Of a stretch of 64,000 nt of DNA, positions 31,401 to 43,066 are shown piece by piece. Within the stretch, counting starts at the first letter, position 1, and each line of letters begins with the position of its first letter. The DNA is taken from positions 18,587,038 through 18,651,037 of the forward strand of contig OX421494.1 in the NCBI GenBank assembly GCA_949126835.1. Direction: 5' to 3'. The DNA is from Anisus vortex (lineage: Eukaryota; Mollusca; Gastropoda; Planorbidae). The notes beneath the pieces were generated by a model. The model was not told the DNA's origin. It ran no database searches and was given only the letters and a program-made list of their open reading frames with translations. The position numbers and the translations under genes are program-made.

Positions 31401-34400
31401 GATATCTTTCTGGACATTCAGGATCCATTACTTCAAACAATTTTGTAACCTGACCTGTAATAAATTTTTTTTTTTTTTAATATACAAATTAGTTATAGTC
31501 TATAAATTAAGTTATTCCTAGCCCTTAAGTAATGTCTTTACGGTTAAAAAAAAAACTATAAAATAGGATACATGAGACAACAAAGAAGAATTGTCAATAA
31601 AATTATTTAGCAGAAAATTAAAAAAAAATAGTAAACAATCAAACAGTTTAAAAATTCTTGCATCTTTGTTCAAATGTGCTTTCTCTAAGTTTAACTGATA
31701 AAGATTTTTCTTCTTTTATAAATTTGGTACTAAATATTTGCTAATATATTTTAATAAGAATAATCTAATGGGCCAGGGAATTGAGTTCACAAGTTTCTGT
31801 GGTCATGGCATACAAGACATATGTGTTGCCAGTCTGATGACCAGTCATCCTAACTGGCTCTAACTAATATCTAATGTCCAGTATCCATCAGAGCTGGGTA
31901 GACTTAGCAACATGCTCTAGACCACCATATACCAAACATTAACCTGGATTAAGCGCAGCTAGACGGTTGTGCCCCATACATATTATCATGAGAATTTTTT
32001 TTAAAGATCCTCTTACCATAAATAAGTTATTCTTTTAAAGTTTCTTTATTCAATTGTTTTGCTTTCTTAATTATATTTTTTTCTTTTAAAGTAAACGTTT
32101 TCCCTCCGGCTCAGTCAACCCTTATATTATTATAAAAATGTATTTATAACTAGTTTGAAATTGAAAGTCTATTTATCACAAGGCCTATTATAAGATAAAA
32201 AAAAAAGAAGTTAAAGATATGTCTTGAGTAAGAAAATTGTTTCATTTATGACACTTACTAATAGCGTCATCTGTAACTGGAGATTTAGATTTGCTCAAGG
32301 AATCCAGAAGAAGAAGGCTCAAATCAGCACCACTACTATGCTACAAGTATATAAACATCACAGTTATCACATTATTTAAGTTTACTTAGCAAAGAAAGGC
32401 TAAGATTCATTTAAATATTGCATATTTCAATTATTATGATTAGAATAATATTACTATTACAACATAACATTCAGTAATATTACCGAAATAAAAATTAAGT
32501 CATTTTATTCCATTTTAATTTTAAAAGTTTAGAACAATATTACTACTACAACATAACATTCAGTAATATTACCAAAATAAAAATTTAAGTCGTTTTATTC
32601 AATTTTAATTTTAAAAGTGAATTCATGTACCTGATTGTGCTGCAGTAAAATTAAGGCCCCATTGTACAGTAAATCAGCAGCCTCAGCATATTTCTGTTGA
32701 CTGTTGTATCTAAAGGAAAAAACATACAATACAAATACAAGAATTTAAAAATATTCCATTATAGATTTAGATACATTGATAGTCTTATTTGTCATTACAC
32801 ACAATTTTTGAAATTTTGGACAAGATAATAAACCAAGTACCGTATATACTCGCGTATAAGTCGCACCGGTGTATAAGTCGCACCCCTAGTTTTTTTTTCT
32901 TATACGTTGTCATTGACCCGCGCATAAGTCGCACACCGACTTCCCGGGTTATACTGCCTTTTAATATCTCAAAAATGCATAACTTTTAAACATAAAAGTT
33001 ACTAAATAATCACCTTAGTTTGGAAACTTTCCTTAAAAAATGGTTTTAATTGTGCATAAGGCAAACATAATCGAATAAAGGCAGGGCTTCATTTATTTTA
33101 AACAACCGATCAAAAGGCCTACAGACATTAGTGAGATGGGAAAGTAGGGTATGTGTTTCTTCATCTAAGTCTTTCCCTACACAAGTTCCTATCCTACACA
33201 TAAAAAAGTCTTTGAAGTACATCATTAGACTCAATGTCGCCTAGACTGGAGACTGGGAGGCGCCGGCATTTATGACGCGCTATACATGTGTCCTAATTAC
33301 CATTAACATTGTTTGTAATGATTTCAAGTGCGTCTGCACGATCGACAAATAATAAGCTGTGTTTTTTTTCAACTCTTACATGCAACTAATGAAAAATAAA
33401 ACACACTATTGACATTTCGCGTGTCCATCTGCCAATCGTACTTTTGGAAACATCGCCTAGACCTGGGGCGGTCTAATCGGAATGCTCAACACTGCCTTAT
33501 TAGTAGGCTATAGCCTATAAGCCTAGACCTTAAATACTAAATAAAACGCATCTTAGGCTTATTGGCCTACCTACATAGACAGGCTTTCATACATTTACGA
33601 TTCTTTCCATACTGTAATTTGCGTTCAATAAGCCTACCAAAAAAATGCCGCCTTTAAACTTACGCTATGTTTCGGCAATATACAATCGGCCCAAAAGTTC
33701 AAAAGAAAAGAAAGAGGGTGGGTGTCAGAAAAAACTAAAATATTTGTCCATTTCAATTTCAGTTACATATAGATCGTAATATTTACACAGACTAAAGTTT
33801 TCTAAATGTAAAATGTCGGCCTAGGCATATCCTAGTAATTCTACATTACTACAATCAACTATACGGGTTATGTAAGAAACTTTGAGACAGAGTAGTAATG
33901 TTTTTTGAACTTTTAAAAAACAGTGTCGGGTGTATAAGTCGCACCCCTACTTTTTGTCGAAATTTTCGGTAAAAAAAGTGCGACTTATACGCGAGTATAT
34001 ACGGTAATTACTTAATTACCAATGTCAATGTTTAATTTGAATTCAATTATTTGAAAAATATATTTGTTTAAATTAGTTAAAATTTGTAACCAAAGCCCAG
34101 TTAGCTTCTATTTAGTTATTAGGTGGTAATTTTAACAAAAAATTAAAATAATTAGAAGTTGTATATGTTAAATAGGTTTAAGTATGATAGACGGAAGTGT
34201 GCCCCAGAACAGCTTATATAATAAATCTCCAACAAAATCTTCTTTTAAATGAAAGTAATTAAAACCTAGACATATCTGGATATTTAAATATTGGATGTGA
34301 TATATTTTATAGGCTCATATTACTTTTTTTTTGGCCAACCTGAGTAATAAGACCTAAAAGTGAATGCTAAAAAATATATTTGCTTAGGCTTTATTTATTT

Positions 34401-35464
34401 ATGAGCATTCATCAAGATGTGCTTATAAATATTATATCAGTATCAAGCTTATAATAACTTATAAACGCTCATATTCCATGCATCAAGTAACTCACAGCAC
34501 AAAGCCAAGGACCAAGCTTGATAGGCTATTGAATTAACATTAAGAACAAATTTCTATCTATAGGCTAGTAAGCCAACTGTAGACTAACAATTATTTAAAT
34601 AAAATCTTGCTGACATTTGAAAATTAAACTGTGTAACTTCAACCAAACTTAGCAATTATTTATCCTATCACCATTTTAAGTATCATCTGGGCAGTGGATT
34701 CTTAGACAATTTTATCATTAACATTTTTAAATTTTAAGATTTAAAAGATATATGATTCATATGACATATGAATCTGAGACTAGTAGGTCCCTATCCTATA
34801 ACTATAGATGACTATGACTATGTGACAACTATGTCACTATGACTATGCCTATCCTATGTCGGCTATGTAACTAAAATTTTGGAAATCAATAAAATTAAAC
34901 ATGGAAAGGTTTATGCAAAGATAATACTTATATTATATATGTAATTCAAAGGTACAGCTATCAAAATGCTCTAAATTATTATTTTTTTAGGCTGTGTTGA
35001 GACTGACTTCGACATTGTTGATTGTTGACATTGATGTTGGTCATCACACTCCTCATTGGACCTCATCAGTCATCAATAATAATAAGCCAGTTTCTAGCTA
35101 TAAAAAAATTATGTAAGAATATTATGTGAGTTTTAACACTGAAAATTGAGCCATTTATATTTCATAACATTGCGAGGGTAATATCAAATAATCTTGTCCA
35201 CCTTCCAAAGAATCTAAAAGGGTTGTAATTTTTGTTGGTTTCCAGGGCAAACATTTGTTATCGACAATATGTTATATGCATAGTGAGCACGGAAGTTGAT
35301 TTAAGCATAATCAATTAATAGCAGTATCATAACGGCATTCTTAAACTATTGGTGATTTACCTAAATGAAACTGTTCTAAACATTTGATGCGCTTCATAAT
35401 AATTCCCAGCATTGATACACGCCTCACATTTTGCAAGGACACGTTCAACGCCACGCGAAGCCAT
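25423..35464 (-). CDS. GET4: GET4 (TRC35), complete, 9 coding exons
   Basis: GET4 is the alpha-solenoid scaffold of the cytosolic BAG6/GET pre-targeting complex. It links GET5/UBL4A to the ATPase GET3 so that tail-anchored membrane proteins reach the ER. Coding exons on the minus strand: 35464-35361, 32709-32631, 32340-32259, 31454-31299, 30816-30678, 30002-29862, 28496-28421, 27789-27720, 25619-25423. All have GT/AG borders and phases agree throughout, giving 1044 nt (347 residues, against about 327 in human). Start ATG gives [20 protein letters not shown] and then [11 protein letters not shown]. Other diagnostic segments are [80 protein letters not shown] and [16 protein letters not shown]. 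The tail ends ALDLD, like the acidic end of the vertebrate protein. Introns hold a piggyBac-like MITE, LINE fragments, a SINE and a TIR element. It is divergently paired with DPH7. Confidence 0.95.
25795..26040 (+). mobile_element. CR1/jockey-type LINE 3'-end fragment
   Basis: Translation gives [13 protein letters not shown], then after a one-base shift [20 protein letters not shown] and FK before a stop. This is the standard end of this class of reverse transcriptase. The 3' UTR contains ATGCGCTATACACG and ends in an ATT microsatellite tail. It lies in the last intron of GET4. Confidence 0.8.
26041..26720 (-). mobile_element. LINE remnant family X, split by another LINE fragment
   Basis: The left part, 26041-26271, carries the reverse of the C-terminal coding segment (TTGTTCAGGTAACCCATTCC). 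The same family continues at 26593-26710 (TAGAATTAAACATTTATG, TTGCCCTTCTTTCC). The gap is filled by the element at 26272-26592. Confidence 0.65.
26272..26592 (-). mobile_element. 5'-truncated LINE 3' fragment with GAA tail and target duplication
   Basis: Minus-strand translation reads [20 protein letters not shown] and then [16 protein letters not shown]. The motif LRTGHxRL ... CPCG ... C is the region following the RNase H or connection domain at the end of many I- or RTE-type LINEs. It ends in a (GAA)n tail next to ATGACTGT (26264-26271), which is repeated at 26593-26600. This is the pattern expected of target-primed reverse transcription. Confidence 0.75.
29098..29801. mobile_element. piggyBac-like MITE (704 bp) in GET4 intron
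   Basis: Left end CTCATTTGCTACTA and right end TAGTAGCAAATGAG are perfect 14-bp inverted repeats. Both are flanked by TTAA (29094-29097 and 29802-29805), the piggyBac target signature. No transposase frame is present. It lies in the intron between the sixth and seventh GET4 coding exons. Confidence 0.85.
30056..30180. mobile_element. Possible DNA-transposon end (CAGGGTTC type)
   Basis: ACAGGGTTCTCACATTTTAT, then TTTCAAGGCTGTTTCAAG with repeated TTCAAGGC. The opening CAGGGTTC is common at hAT ends, but the other end was not found, so this is a fragment. A second CAGGGTTCCC start lies at 54868. Confidence 0.4.
31790..31985 (-). mobile_element. Partial tRNA-headed SINE in GET4 intron
   Basis: CCATCAGAGCTGGGTAGACT is the reverse of the SINE body motif at 5290-5310. 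The adjacent text matches the family in reverse. The ends are degraded. Confidence 0.65.
32442..32619. repeat. Tandem duplication of ~89 bp beside GET4 exon 2
   Basis: Copy one runs about 32442-32530 and copy two 32531-32619. They share AACATAACATTCAGTAATAT and ATTTTAATTTTAAAAGT with few differences. The second copy ends 11 bp before the donor side of the second GET4 coding exon. Confidence 0.85.
32840..34004. mobile_element. TIR element (1165 bp) with CCGTATATACTCG ends
   Basis: Perfect 27-bp terminal inverted repeats begin CCGTATATACTCGCGTATAA and continue GTCGCAC. They are flanked by TA on both sides. A second copy of GTGTATAAGTCGCACCCCTA lies just inside each end in direct orientation. 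There is no transposase. A decayed relative in reverse lies at 56165-56390. It lies in the first intron of GET4. TA flanks suggest the Tc1/mariner/pogo group, but the superfamily is not certain. Confidence 0.85.
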
Positions 35465-35843
35465 TTTCTAGAAGTTACGGTGTAAAATTAGGAATAATGC
35501 GAAACGAATATGGTACTGATTGGGAATTTCCGTAATATGGCCTCCTTTAAACAATTAAAAACTCAAACTATGCAATGTGTCTTATATGTAAACATAACTT
35601 TAAGAAAAGTACACACTTAGACTTAACATCTTTTAACGGCTTATGTCTTTGTGATGCAAATCTTTTTTTTATTCAGTGAGGCTTTTTGGCTTAGTCTAAG
35701 TAATGTAACAATGTCATTTAGTTCAATATGACTATATAAATATAATATTATTAATGAACTTTAGTGGCGGGGCGTTAGAAAAAAAAATGAAAAAAATATG
35801 AATTATGAATAAATGAATTACCGTATGATTCATTATGATAATT
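35465..35843. promoter_or_regulatory. Shared divergent promoter of GET4 and DPH7
   Basis: Only 379 bp separate the start codons of two complete genes pointing away from each other, so both promoters must lie here. If 5' UTRs are counted, they probably overlap. A perfect octamer ATGCAAAT is at 35654-35661. There is no convincing TATA box at a suitable distance on either side, as is usual for housekeeping genes. Confidence 0.7.
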
Positions 35844-38800
35844 ATGAATGTCCTAAAAACAGACACGATTTTAAATGCAGATTCTGTTGAGTTCTGTCCT
35901 TATGAAAATTTACAGCATATTCTACTTTGTGGCACATACAAGCTAGAAGAGTCGACAGATTCAGTAAGAAAGCTTTTATTATAATTATAATTAATTATAC
36001 TATAGTATAGTGACAGTCTATAGGACTATAGACTATACTATAGGGCCTATAGGCTAATTTCATAATACTCTTAACTTAATAAATTGTATTGACTTTTTGC
36101 AATACTTAGATAGTACTACGTCTACAGAATTCAGAATGTATCAGTTTAATATCAGATGGTGGTCTGAGAATGAGATGGAGAGAAATATTTCAAATAGCCT
36201 TTCTTAGTTTCTACTCTACCTTCTTTAATTTTAATCTTTTAGGCTACTTTAGCCTATTATTACTATTAACTTTATTAACCTATTATTATGATTATTATTC
36301 TTTATGAACTTTTTTTTTACTTCATGACTTTCCTTTTCTTAACAAAAATATCTTGATGTAGTAGTAGTGATTGGCTTGGTCACCTAGCCGCGCTTGCGAC
36401 ACAGGCACTTTGAGACTATAATTATGACTATAAGACTACTAGTTACTAGATCTATTGCTATTGCATTGACTTGTATTAAAAACTTAGCCTTTTGAGTTCA
36501 ATCAGCTCTGATATTTGATAAAAGGTAGGCTAGTACTCCCAGTACTAGTACTTTTTACTTTTTTTAGGCTATTCTGAGTAATATAGGTAGGCTACCTGAC
36601 ATTAGTTCGGTAAAGACATCTGTCTTGTCATTGTGCTGGCCACTCAATCTCCTCATGTGCTATGGCCATGGAAACTTGTGAGGGCTGCTTAATGGGCCAA
36701 TAGATCAAATTGGTCTGATGGGGATGGTTTACAATTTAAATTTAAATTAAAGGCCTACATAGAAAGCTCCCGATGTTATCTTATACATTACAGACGCTCC
36801 TTCTATAAAGACAATTTTTGTGTAATCATTGTGTTTAGGGGGGTGGGCACGGTGGCCAAGCGCAGCATGTTTGGTTGGCGTTCCGGAGGGTACTGAAGTT
36901 CCGGGTTTTAAATCCTGATGAAGGCTAGGATATGTTCTCGGGTCTGGAGGGTGTCCCTGAGTCTACCCAGCTCTGACAAATACCTGACTTTATTTGGGGT
37001 AAAGTAAAGGTGGCTTCAAATTGTGCTGGCCACACAATCCCCTAGTATGCCGTGGCTACAGAGACGGGTGAATGTTGCTTCACCTGCCCCATGGATCAGT
37101 TTGGTCAGATGGAGTACTTTACTTTTTTTTTTACATCTTGTTTGGGGACATCTCACATTCACTGCTTTCACTTCTCCACACCACTGTGTTAATTCAGCTC
37201 AAAATTTTTAAATTTAATATCATTTCTATGATCATAATTACATTTTAAACTAAACATCTTATTTTGCCATCTAGTTTTGTGTTGTTTTGTTTTTCACAAT
37301 AAAGGCTTCAGGTGTTCAAGTAGAAAGAATTCAGAATGTCCATTCTAGTCAAGTAAGAAATGGGGGTGTCATTATCTACAGTTTGGATTGTGATGCCTCA
37401 TCTGGGCCATCGTTACGAAAATGTTCAAATAAGAGCATGTGTGGAGTGTTGGACATTAAATGGCCACAAAGTCAAATTCAAAATGAACCTGTTTTTGGAT
37501 TAGTTGATGCAGAGGGGTATGTTCAGGTTTGTAAACCTTTTTTTAACATGAATTAAAAAATGCAATTCACCTAAAATATTTTAGTAAATATCAGGTAGGG
37601 CCTAACTTTCTCAATTTCAAGTCACTTTTAAACTAGTGATCAATTCTTTTTTCTAATATTTCAAATATTTGAACATTTTAAAATATATGTTTACAGAGTC
37701 TAACATTAATATTACCTATAATTATTACAGCTGCAAAAATTAGATCCTATTGGATATTCTATTGAAACTTTGGCTAAGTGTGAATTATCAACCTCTTCGC
37801 TTGGTCTTTCACTTGGATGGTCTGGTCTTAGTCATGGGTAAAAAAATTAATATATCCTATTAAGTTATAGATAAAATACTCTTGAAATTTATATTTCATA
37901 AATCTTGGCATGTTATTGTTCAATCTTTTTGTTACAGCTTTTATTTATAGAATTCAATTTTTTAAAGCCTTATACTTATAACTTACCTCACCGGCTGGTC
38001 CAGCGGTTAGTTCACCGGACTGTTAACCAAAAACTAACTGACACGTTGCGGATTCTATCCTTGCCACCCAACGTCTGTAAACTTATAAGATTTAATTTAA
38101 GGGCTAAAAATAGCCAATTTTGTAAAGACAGTCAAATTTTTTTAACATCTATCCTATACATCATAATACATGTGTTACCAAAGCTCAAATTACCTATTTA
38201 TATAATTGTTTTCAATATAAAAAAAAATTTGGCAAATATTATTTTATACACATATGTAATTTAAAAAAAAATAATTTTTTAATGAAAAATAATTATTGGT
38301 TCCCCCTTAAAATAAAATGTAGTTTAGCTATGTTTTTGACAACTTTGGTTAACATTGCAATGATTTTCATTCCCTTTGACATTTTATTCTATTAGGACAA
38401 AGAAAATGTTAACTGCTTCAGATTCCTTGGGTTATGTAACCGTATTTGATGTTGATCAAGAAATTAGTGAAGTTTCAAAATGGAAGGCACATGACTACGA
38501 GGCTTGGATTACAGCTTTCGACAACTTTAATCCCAATGTTGTTTACTCAGGTATAAAGTAGTTATCAGTTTTCTTAGGTTATTTCAAAAAACGTTGTAAT
38601 AAATGCAAATTAATTGACTGCCTAGTATTAGTATGTTAGGTTGACCCTTTCTTATTTTATAGACATTGTCAAAGTTATAACTATAATCAACATTTTCAGG
38701 TGGTGATGATGCTAAGCTAAAAGTGTGGGACATTAGAGATTTGTCAAAGCCCACTTTTTGTAGTAAAAGGTACTGGGCTAAAATTGTGTAACATTAAGTA

Positions 38801-41489
38801 TGATTAAGTATATATTAAAATTAAAAAAAACAATGAATGGAAAAAAATTAATGGCTCAAAAAAACCTTCACTATTGGGAGATAGTAATCATTTAATGTTA
38901 AGAATTAACTTTTAAATAATTGTAAATTGTTTGAATAGTGATACTTACATTTGAGATATTGATCTCTTGAACATTCTGCTTTTTTTTTAAATTTACTATA
39001 ATACCCATATTTTTTTTTTTTAATTATGAATATAAAAATAAACCATCTTGTTCTATTTACTTCATTCATATTAATATTCTAAAATATTGTCTCAAGCAAC
39101 CAAATCATTTAATTTATCTCAGACATACAATGGGAGTGTGCAGTATCCAGGGCCATCCTTTTACTGATCATTTCATTGCAACTGGAAGGTAGGATTCTTT
39201 TAAGACTTACTGTAATATTCACAATTGATATAAAAGTAACGAGTTGTCCGAATAACTCTATTTCATCAGCACTTAATCAAAGTGTCCTGGAACATCTTAA
39301 ATTATGAGAAAGCCATAACACTAATAGAGTATAGGGTACATTAAAAAATTCCCAACCATTCCAAAAACTACACCATACATATTATGGTGGTATGCTTTTT
39401 GCTGGAATTCAATAAAAACAACTTGGAGGGGGGGGGGGGGAGCGGACAAAATAGATTTTCTGAATTCTTCAACTTTAAAAAATGGGCAAAATTATAGTAA
39501 TCTGTAACTGTGAGACTTAAATCAACATCTTTTTGTGCTGACAAAGGCATTAATGAATACTTAATTTATTAAGCTATGTATAAAATTTATAAATGCATTT
39601 TAACTTTTCTTTTTCTAGTTATGATGAGGACCTTATTATCTGGGATAACAGACAATTTAAAGAACCACTGAGCAGCATTGCCCTTGGTGGTGGCATTTGG
39701 AGGATAAAATGGGACCCTTTTTGTGGCAATAGTATACTCACTGCCACAATGTACAATGGAGCCCACATAGTTGACTGTAGAGAGATGGGTTTGTAGCTAT
39801 ATTTATTTTATCCTGGTATTTTGACTTTTAGTTCTAGAGTTTTCATTGCTTTTACTTACTGTATATTCCAACATCTAAGTATTCTAAGACTGAAATGTGA
39901 AATCAATGGGTGATCAACTAGATAAGAAAGGGAATTTTAGGAGTGGCAGAACAGTGAAAATAAATTTCAAAGCCCCCTTTAAAATTTCCTACTACCTATA
40001 TGATAGTATATGTCATTAACATTAAATAAGGTAGGGTCAATGACTCAGAAAATGTGCAATTTAATATTTTAAACTTCAGTAATTAAATAAAATGAGCATA
40101 GAAAGACATAGCCAGTTACTGCCTCTAGATTAGAAAAGAGCATGAAGATTTTAAAATTTAAACAGGCGTCTTATCTCCTTATCGTGTGTTACAGTTACAG
40201 ACGCTCCTTCTATACATAAGTTATTGTGTCCTTTGCTTATCCATGGTTTAAGTCTTGTAATTTAATTAGTGATTTAAAAATGATGCTCAGTTATTGGTTT
40301 GCCTGGTATGTTCAGATATTCCGTTCCATGCCTAGATGCAGATCTGGAAAAATGTCTATCTGTAATAGTAATAGTGTATAGATTGTTGTGTTGTATTTTT
40401 AAGTTAGAATTAAATGCTCTATGTATTATTACTACTTTACTCTTTTGCCTTTCTTTCCTCATAGTGTTTGTAGGTTTAGTGATTTAGCTTGTCATTGTCA
40501 GTTGTGAATATTTACTAGTAATGAGCCTTGTAGTTGTAGTTATTTTCTAAATTTGTTCTAGTTTTTTAATGTTTTCTTTTATTCATTCAGAAGATGCATA
40601 TTTGAGTATAGGTTAATAATGTTAGGGAATATTTAGACATTCCTTTTTTATTTTTTATAAATCCTCAGGTTTTGTTTGATTTTATAATTATAATTTCATC
40701 AACACGTGGATTCAGAGATACTTTGTTAATTTTTTTGACTCTCCAAGTACTTTGCATTTTTAGTTTTCCATGAATGAAATTGTTTGTATTATTTCTATTA
40801 TATAAAATATATGCAGTTATAATTTAAATATCTATATTATAATTATAATATAAAATGAATATTATGTTTATTATTATTTGCCAAATTAATACCATTTTCT
40901 GAAGTTACTGGGTTATCCTTTCATAAACAAAAGTTGATGACTCAAAAGTAAAACATCATAGATATAAATGTTTACATATTAATGTGAATCTTAACTTGTA
41001 ACAATTGTAGAACTTAAAACTAAAACACAAGTATGATGTAAAAAGTTAAATAATTAAAAAAACAATTTTTTTTTCTTTTTAATATTAACAATACTTTAAT
41101 TACATGCAATAATGTGCACAATCAAACAAATTTGGATGATTTTAAACTTCATAATGACTGTGTGGAATTATATTTTTTTAGAATAATATTTTACTTTGAC
41201 CACTTTCTTTAAAACAGTGTTTAAATTATGCTGTAAGAAATACTATGATTTGTCATTAAAATTTCCAAATTTATGCTTAACATATTCTTCAACAGGCACA
41301 AACTCACTGACCATATCAGCAGAATATAAAGACCACAATCTTGCTTATGGTGCAGACTGGTGCAGACTGAAGGCAGAAAAATTGTCTGATGATTACAAAA
41401 CACTGGCAGAGGACAAACTTTCAGTATTAATCTCAACATGCTCCTTTTACGATCATTCATTGCATATATGGAAGTGGCATTTTGATTAA
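35844..41489 (+). CDS. DPH7: DPH7 (diphthine methyltransferase/WDR85), complete, 8 coding exons
   Basis: DPH7 removes the methyl ester from methylated diphthine on elongation factor 2, allowing the final amidation step of diphthamide synthesis in the cytosol. Coding exons: 35844-35963, 37305-37526, 37731-37837, 38396-38550, 38700-38769, 39123-39188, 39619-39788, 41296-41489. Borders follow GT/AG and phases are consistent, giving 1104 nt (367 residues, against about 450 in human). The start MNVLKTDTILNADSVEFCPY and then LLCGTYKL matches the conserved N-terminus. WD-repeat segments: AHDYEAWITAFDNFNPNVVY and SGGDDAKLKVWDIR (about 183-217), RHTMGVCSI, ATGSYDEDLIIWDNRQ (about 243-258) and GGGIWRIKWDPF. 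The C-terminus is STCSFYDHSLHIWKW. It is shorter than vertebrate forms mainly in the last exon, where the loop before STCSFYD is compact. The first intron contains SINEs. Confidence 0.95.
36600..36735 (+). mobile_element. Partial tRNA-headed SINE (3' half) in DPH7 intron 1
   Basis: CATTGTGCTGGCCACTCAAT, then ATAGATCAAATTGGTCTGAT, matches the body and 3' end of the SINE at 5178-5440. No head is visible. Confidence 0.7.
36779..37130 (+). mobile_element. tRNA-headed SINE next to a LINE 3'-end scrap, DPH7 intron 1
   Basis: 36779-36815 is a scrap of the family-X LINE end (CAGACGCTCCTTCTATAAAG). From about 36841 the SINE has an A-box-like TGGCCAAGCGC, a B-box-like CGGGTTTTAAATCC, the body TGAGTCTACCCAGCTCTGA and the 3' end GGATCAGTTTGGTCAGATGG, followed by a T-run at 37127-37136. 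The acceptor of DPH7 coding exon 2 is about 170 bp downstream. Confidence 0.8.
37980..38092 (+). mobile_element. tRNA-Asn-like SINE in DPH7 intron
   Basis: CCGGCTGGTCCAGCGGTTAG, then ACCGGACTGTTAACC with GTT in the anticodon position, then a weak B box, then ACGTCTGTAAACTTATAAG. The middle of the longer copies at 22468-22643 and 43963-44128 is deleted here. Confidence 0.75.
40195..40500 (-). mobile_element. LINE remnant family X in the last DPH7 intron
   Basis: Minus-strand text reads like the family C-terminus with many changes (KVVIIHRAFNSNLKIQHNN, then a degraded FxSxxxHGxEYLNIPGK). The 3' terminal motif CAGACGCTCCTTCTATA appears in plus orientation at 40199-40215. Confidence 0.6.
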
Positions 41490-41744
41490 ACCGTATAAAA
41501 ACATCTGTCTGAATTTTCTTAAAATTTTTAAACACAATTTATTAAAAGTAACATTCACCTTAAAGTAATATCAGAAATTTATTATAAACAAATATTGTAT
41601 TTAGATGGCTAAGTCGAACTAAAAAAGACATTTTGAAGCAATAATGAAATGAAATCATCAGAAATTGCAAAATAATGGATCTAAATATTTTGAAATAATT
41701 TAATTAAAATCTGAAAAATTAAATAGAGGATGATGATAAAGCCA

Positions 41745-42090
41745 TACCAAAAGTCAGGGGTTCGAACTGAGATTTAGTGCCTAGATTTATTCCTGGTACT
41801 CAAGGGTGCCCCCAGTCTCCAGAGCCTGTACAAGCTTATGTAGCGCACCAGGCCAAACGTTTCAGCGCCGTCCCCTTGCATACTGTAACTGCTTGTTTAG
41901 TGCTATATTTAGACTACATTTGCCGCCCCCCTGGAAGTGTCGTCCCCGGGCATATGCCCCCTCCCCTATGTGAGGGCACTGTCAGTCTCTGATCTGATGG
42001 ATACCCTGGTATATGGCATAAGTTAAAGAAAAGTAAAGGGGGCTTGCCATTGTGATGATCCACATTTCCTTAAATGCCAAAGCCATGTTG
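41745..42090 (+). mobile_element. tRNA-headed SINE split by a hAT MITE, just past DPH7
   Basis: B-box-like GGGGTTCGAACTGAG at 41758, then CTCAAGGGTGCCCCCAGTCT, interruption, then TGATCTGATGGATACC with AAAGTAAAGGGGGCTTGCCA. The body matches the SINE at 5178-5440 when 41820-41981 is removed. Confidence 0.65.
41820..41981. mobile_element. 162-bp hAT MITE inserted in the SINE
   Basis: Starts CAGAGCCTG and ends GAGGGCACTG. It is flanked by CCAGTCTC (41812-41819) and TCAGTCTC (41982-41989), an 8-bp duplication with one mismatch. Confidence 0.6.
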
Positions 42091-43066
42091 CTGTTTCCAT
42101 GAGAAACTTCCTTAAACTGAAAGGGACACTTTAAATTAAAGTCCTTCTCGACCAGACCTGCTTTCTTGCTATGCATGCCTCTATTACCTGCTATTATTTT
42201 ACTAATCACTACCCATGGCCCAGACTTTATTTTAGAATGGCTTAAACATTGATAGGGTTCCAAAATAAAAATTTTACTTCTTTGTAAAAGGTGATAACAT
42301 GTAGAAAGTAAATTGTAAATAACTTATCTTAATATAATCATCTAATTAACAAAATAATTGGATTTATTTGTAATATTCATAAGAAAAAGTTTCAACACCC
42401 AAGTCCATAATAGTGGAAGTTAAATTAGAACTGCATTTTCAATTTCACAAAAAAAAAAACTCAGTAATTGGTCAATTTTCATAATTTAAAAAGCGAAATA
42501 AAATTCAACTATTTAGCTATCCAGTCTATGGTGAAAGGTCAGATCCTTATTTTTTAAATAGACACCCTTCCTTGAGAAAATGGTCTCGGGTGATGGAAAT
42601 ATACGTGCTTGGGACAGAGGAAGAAAAGTAGGCTGATGGGGTTGTAACTGTAAGGGTTGTTATTCTGAAATGGTACGGGTGTAAAAAGTAATAAGAGGTG
42701 TTTTTCTTATACTCATTTTCAGACAAAAATATTTACAGTTACAGGTCAGTTGAATCACCAGTCCTCATTCAATTATATTTTTATTGGAAAAAGAAGCTTA
42801 ACCAGGCAAATTTTTCTGATATGACAGGCTTAAAGATTATTTCCTTTAACTAAACTAACAGAATGTGAGGTTTAAAAAATAAATGTATCAATATACCTTT
42901 CAAATAAAGTATTTCTTTTACAAATTATTTTACAAATGGACATTTTATGATAAATTTGTTGCAACTTAAAAATGAAGCTACAATTCTCATAACCAGTCAA
43001 GCACAGAATAACCCTTTCATGATTTCATGCAACCAATAGTTGTCAAAAACAAAATATAAATATTTT
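42090..43066. other. Spacer between the converging 3' ends of DPH7 and CDK2AP1
   Basis: No gene was seen. A plus-strand AATAAA at 42264-42269 could end DPH7 transcripts. A minus-strand AATAAA at 42778-42783 could end CDK2AP1 transcripts. Confidence 0.5.

Noticed and set aside
37905..38264. 119-codon plus-strand frame within a DPH7 intron
   Set aside because: It runs through a tRNA-derived SINE and AT-rich intron sequence between two well-supported exons.
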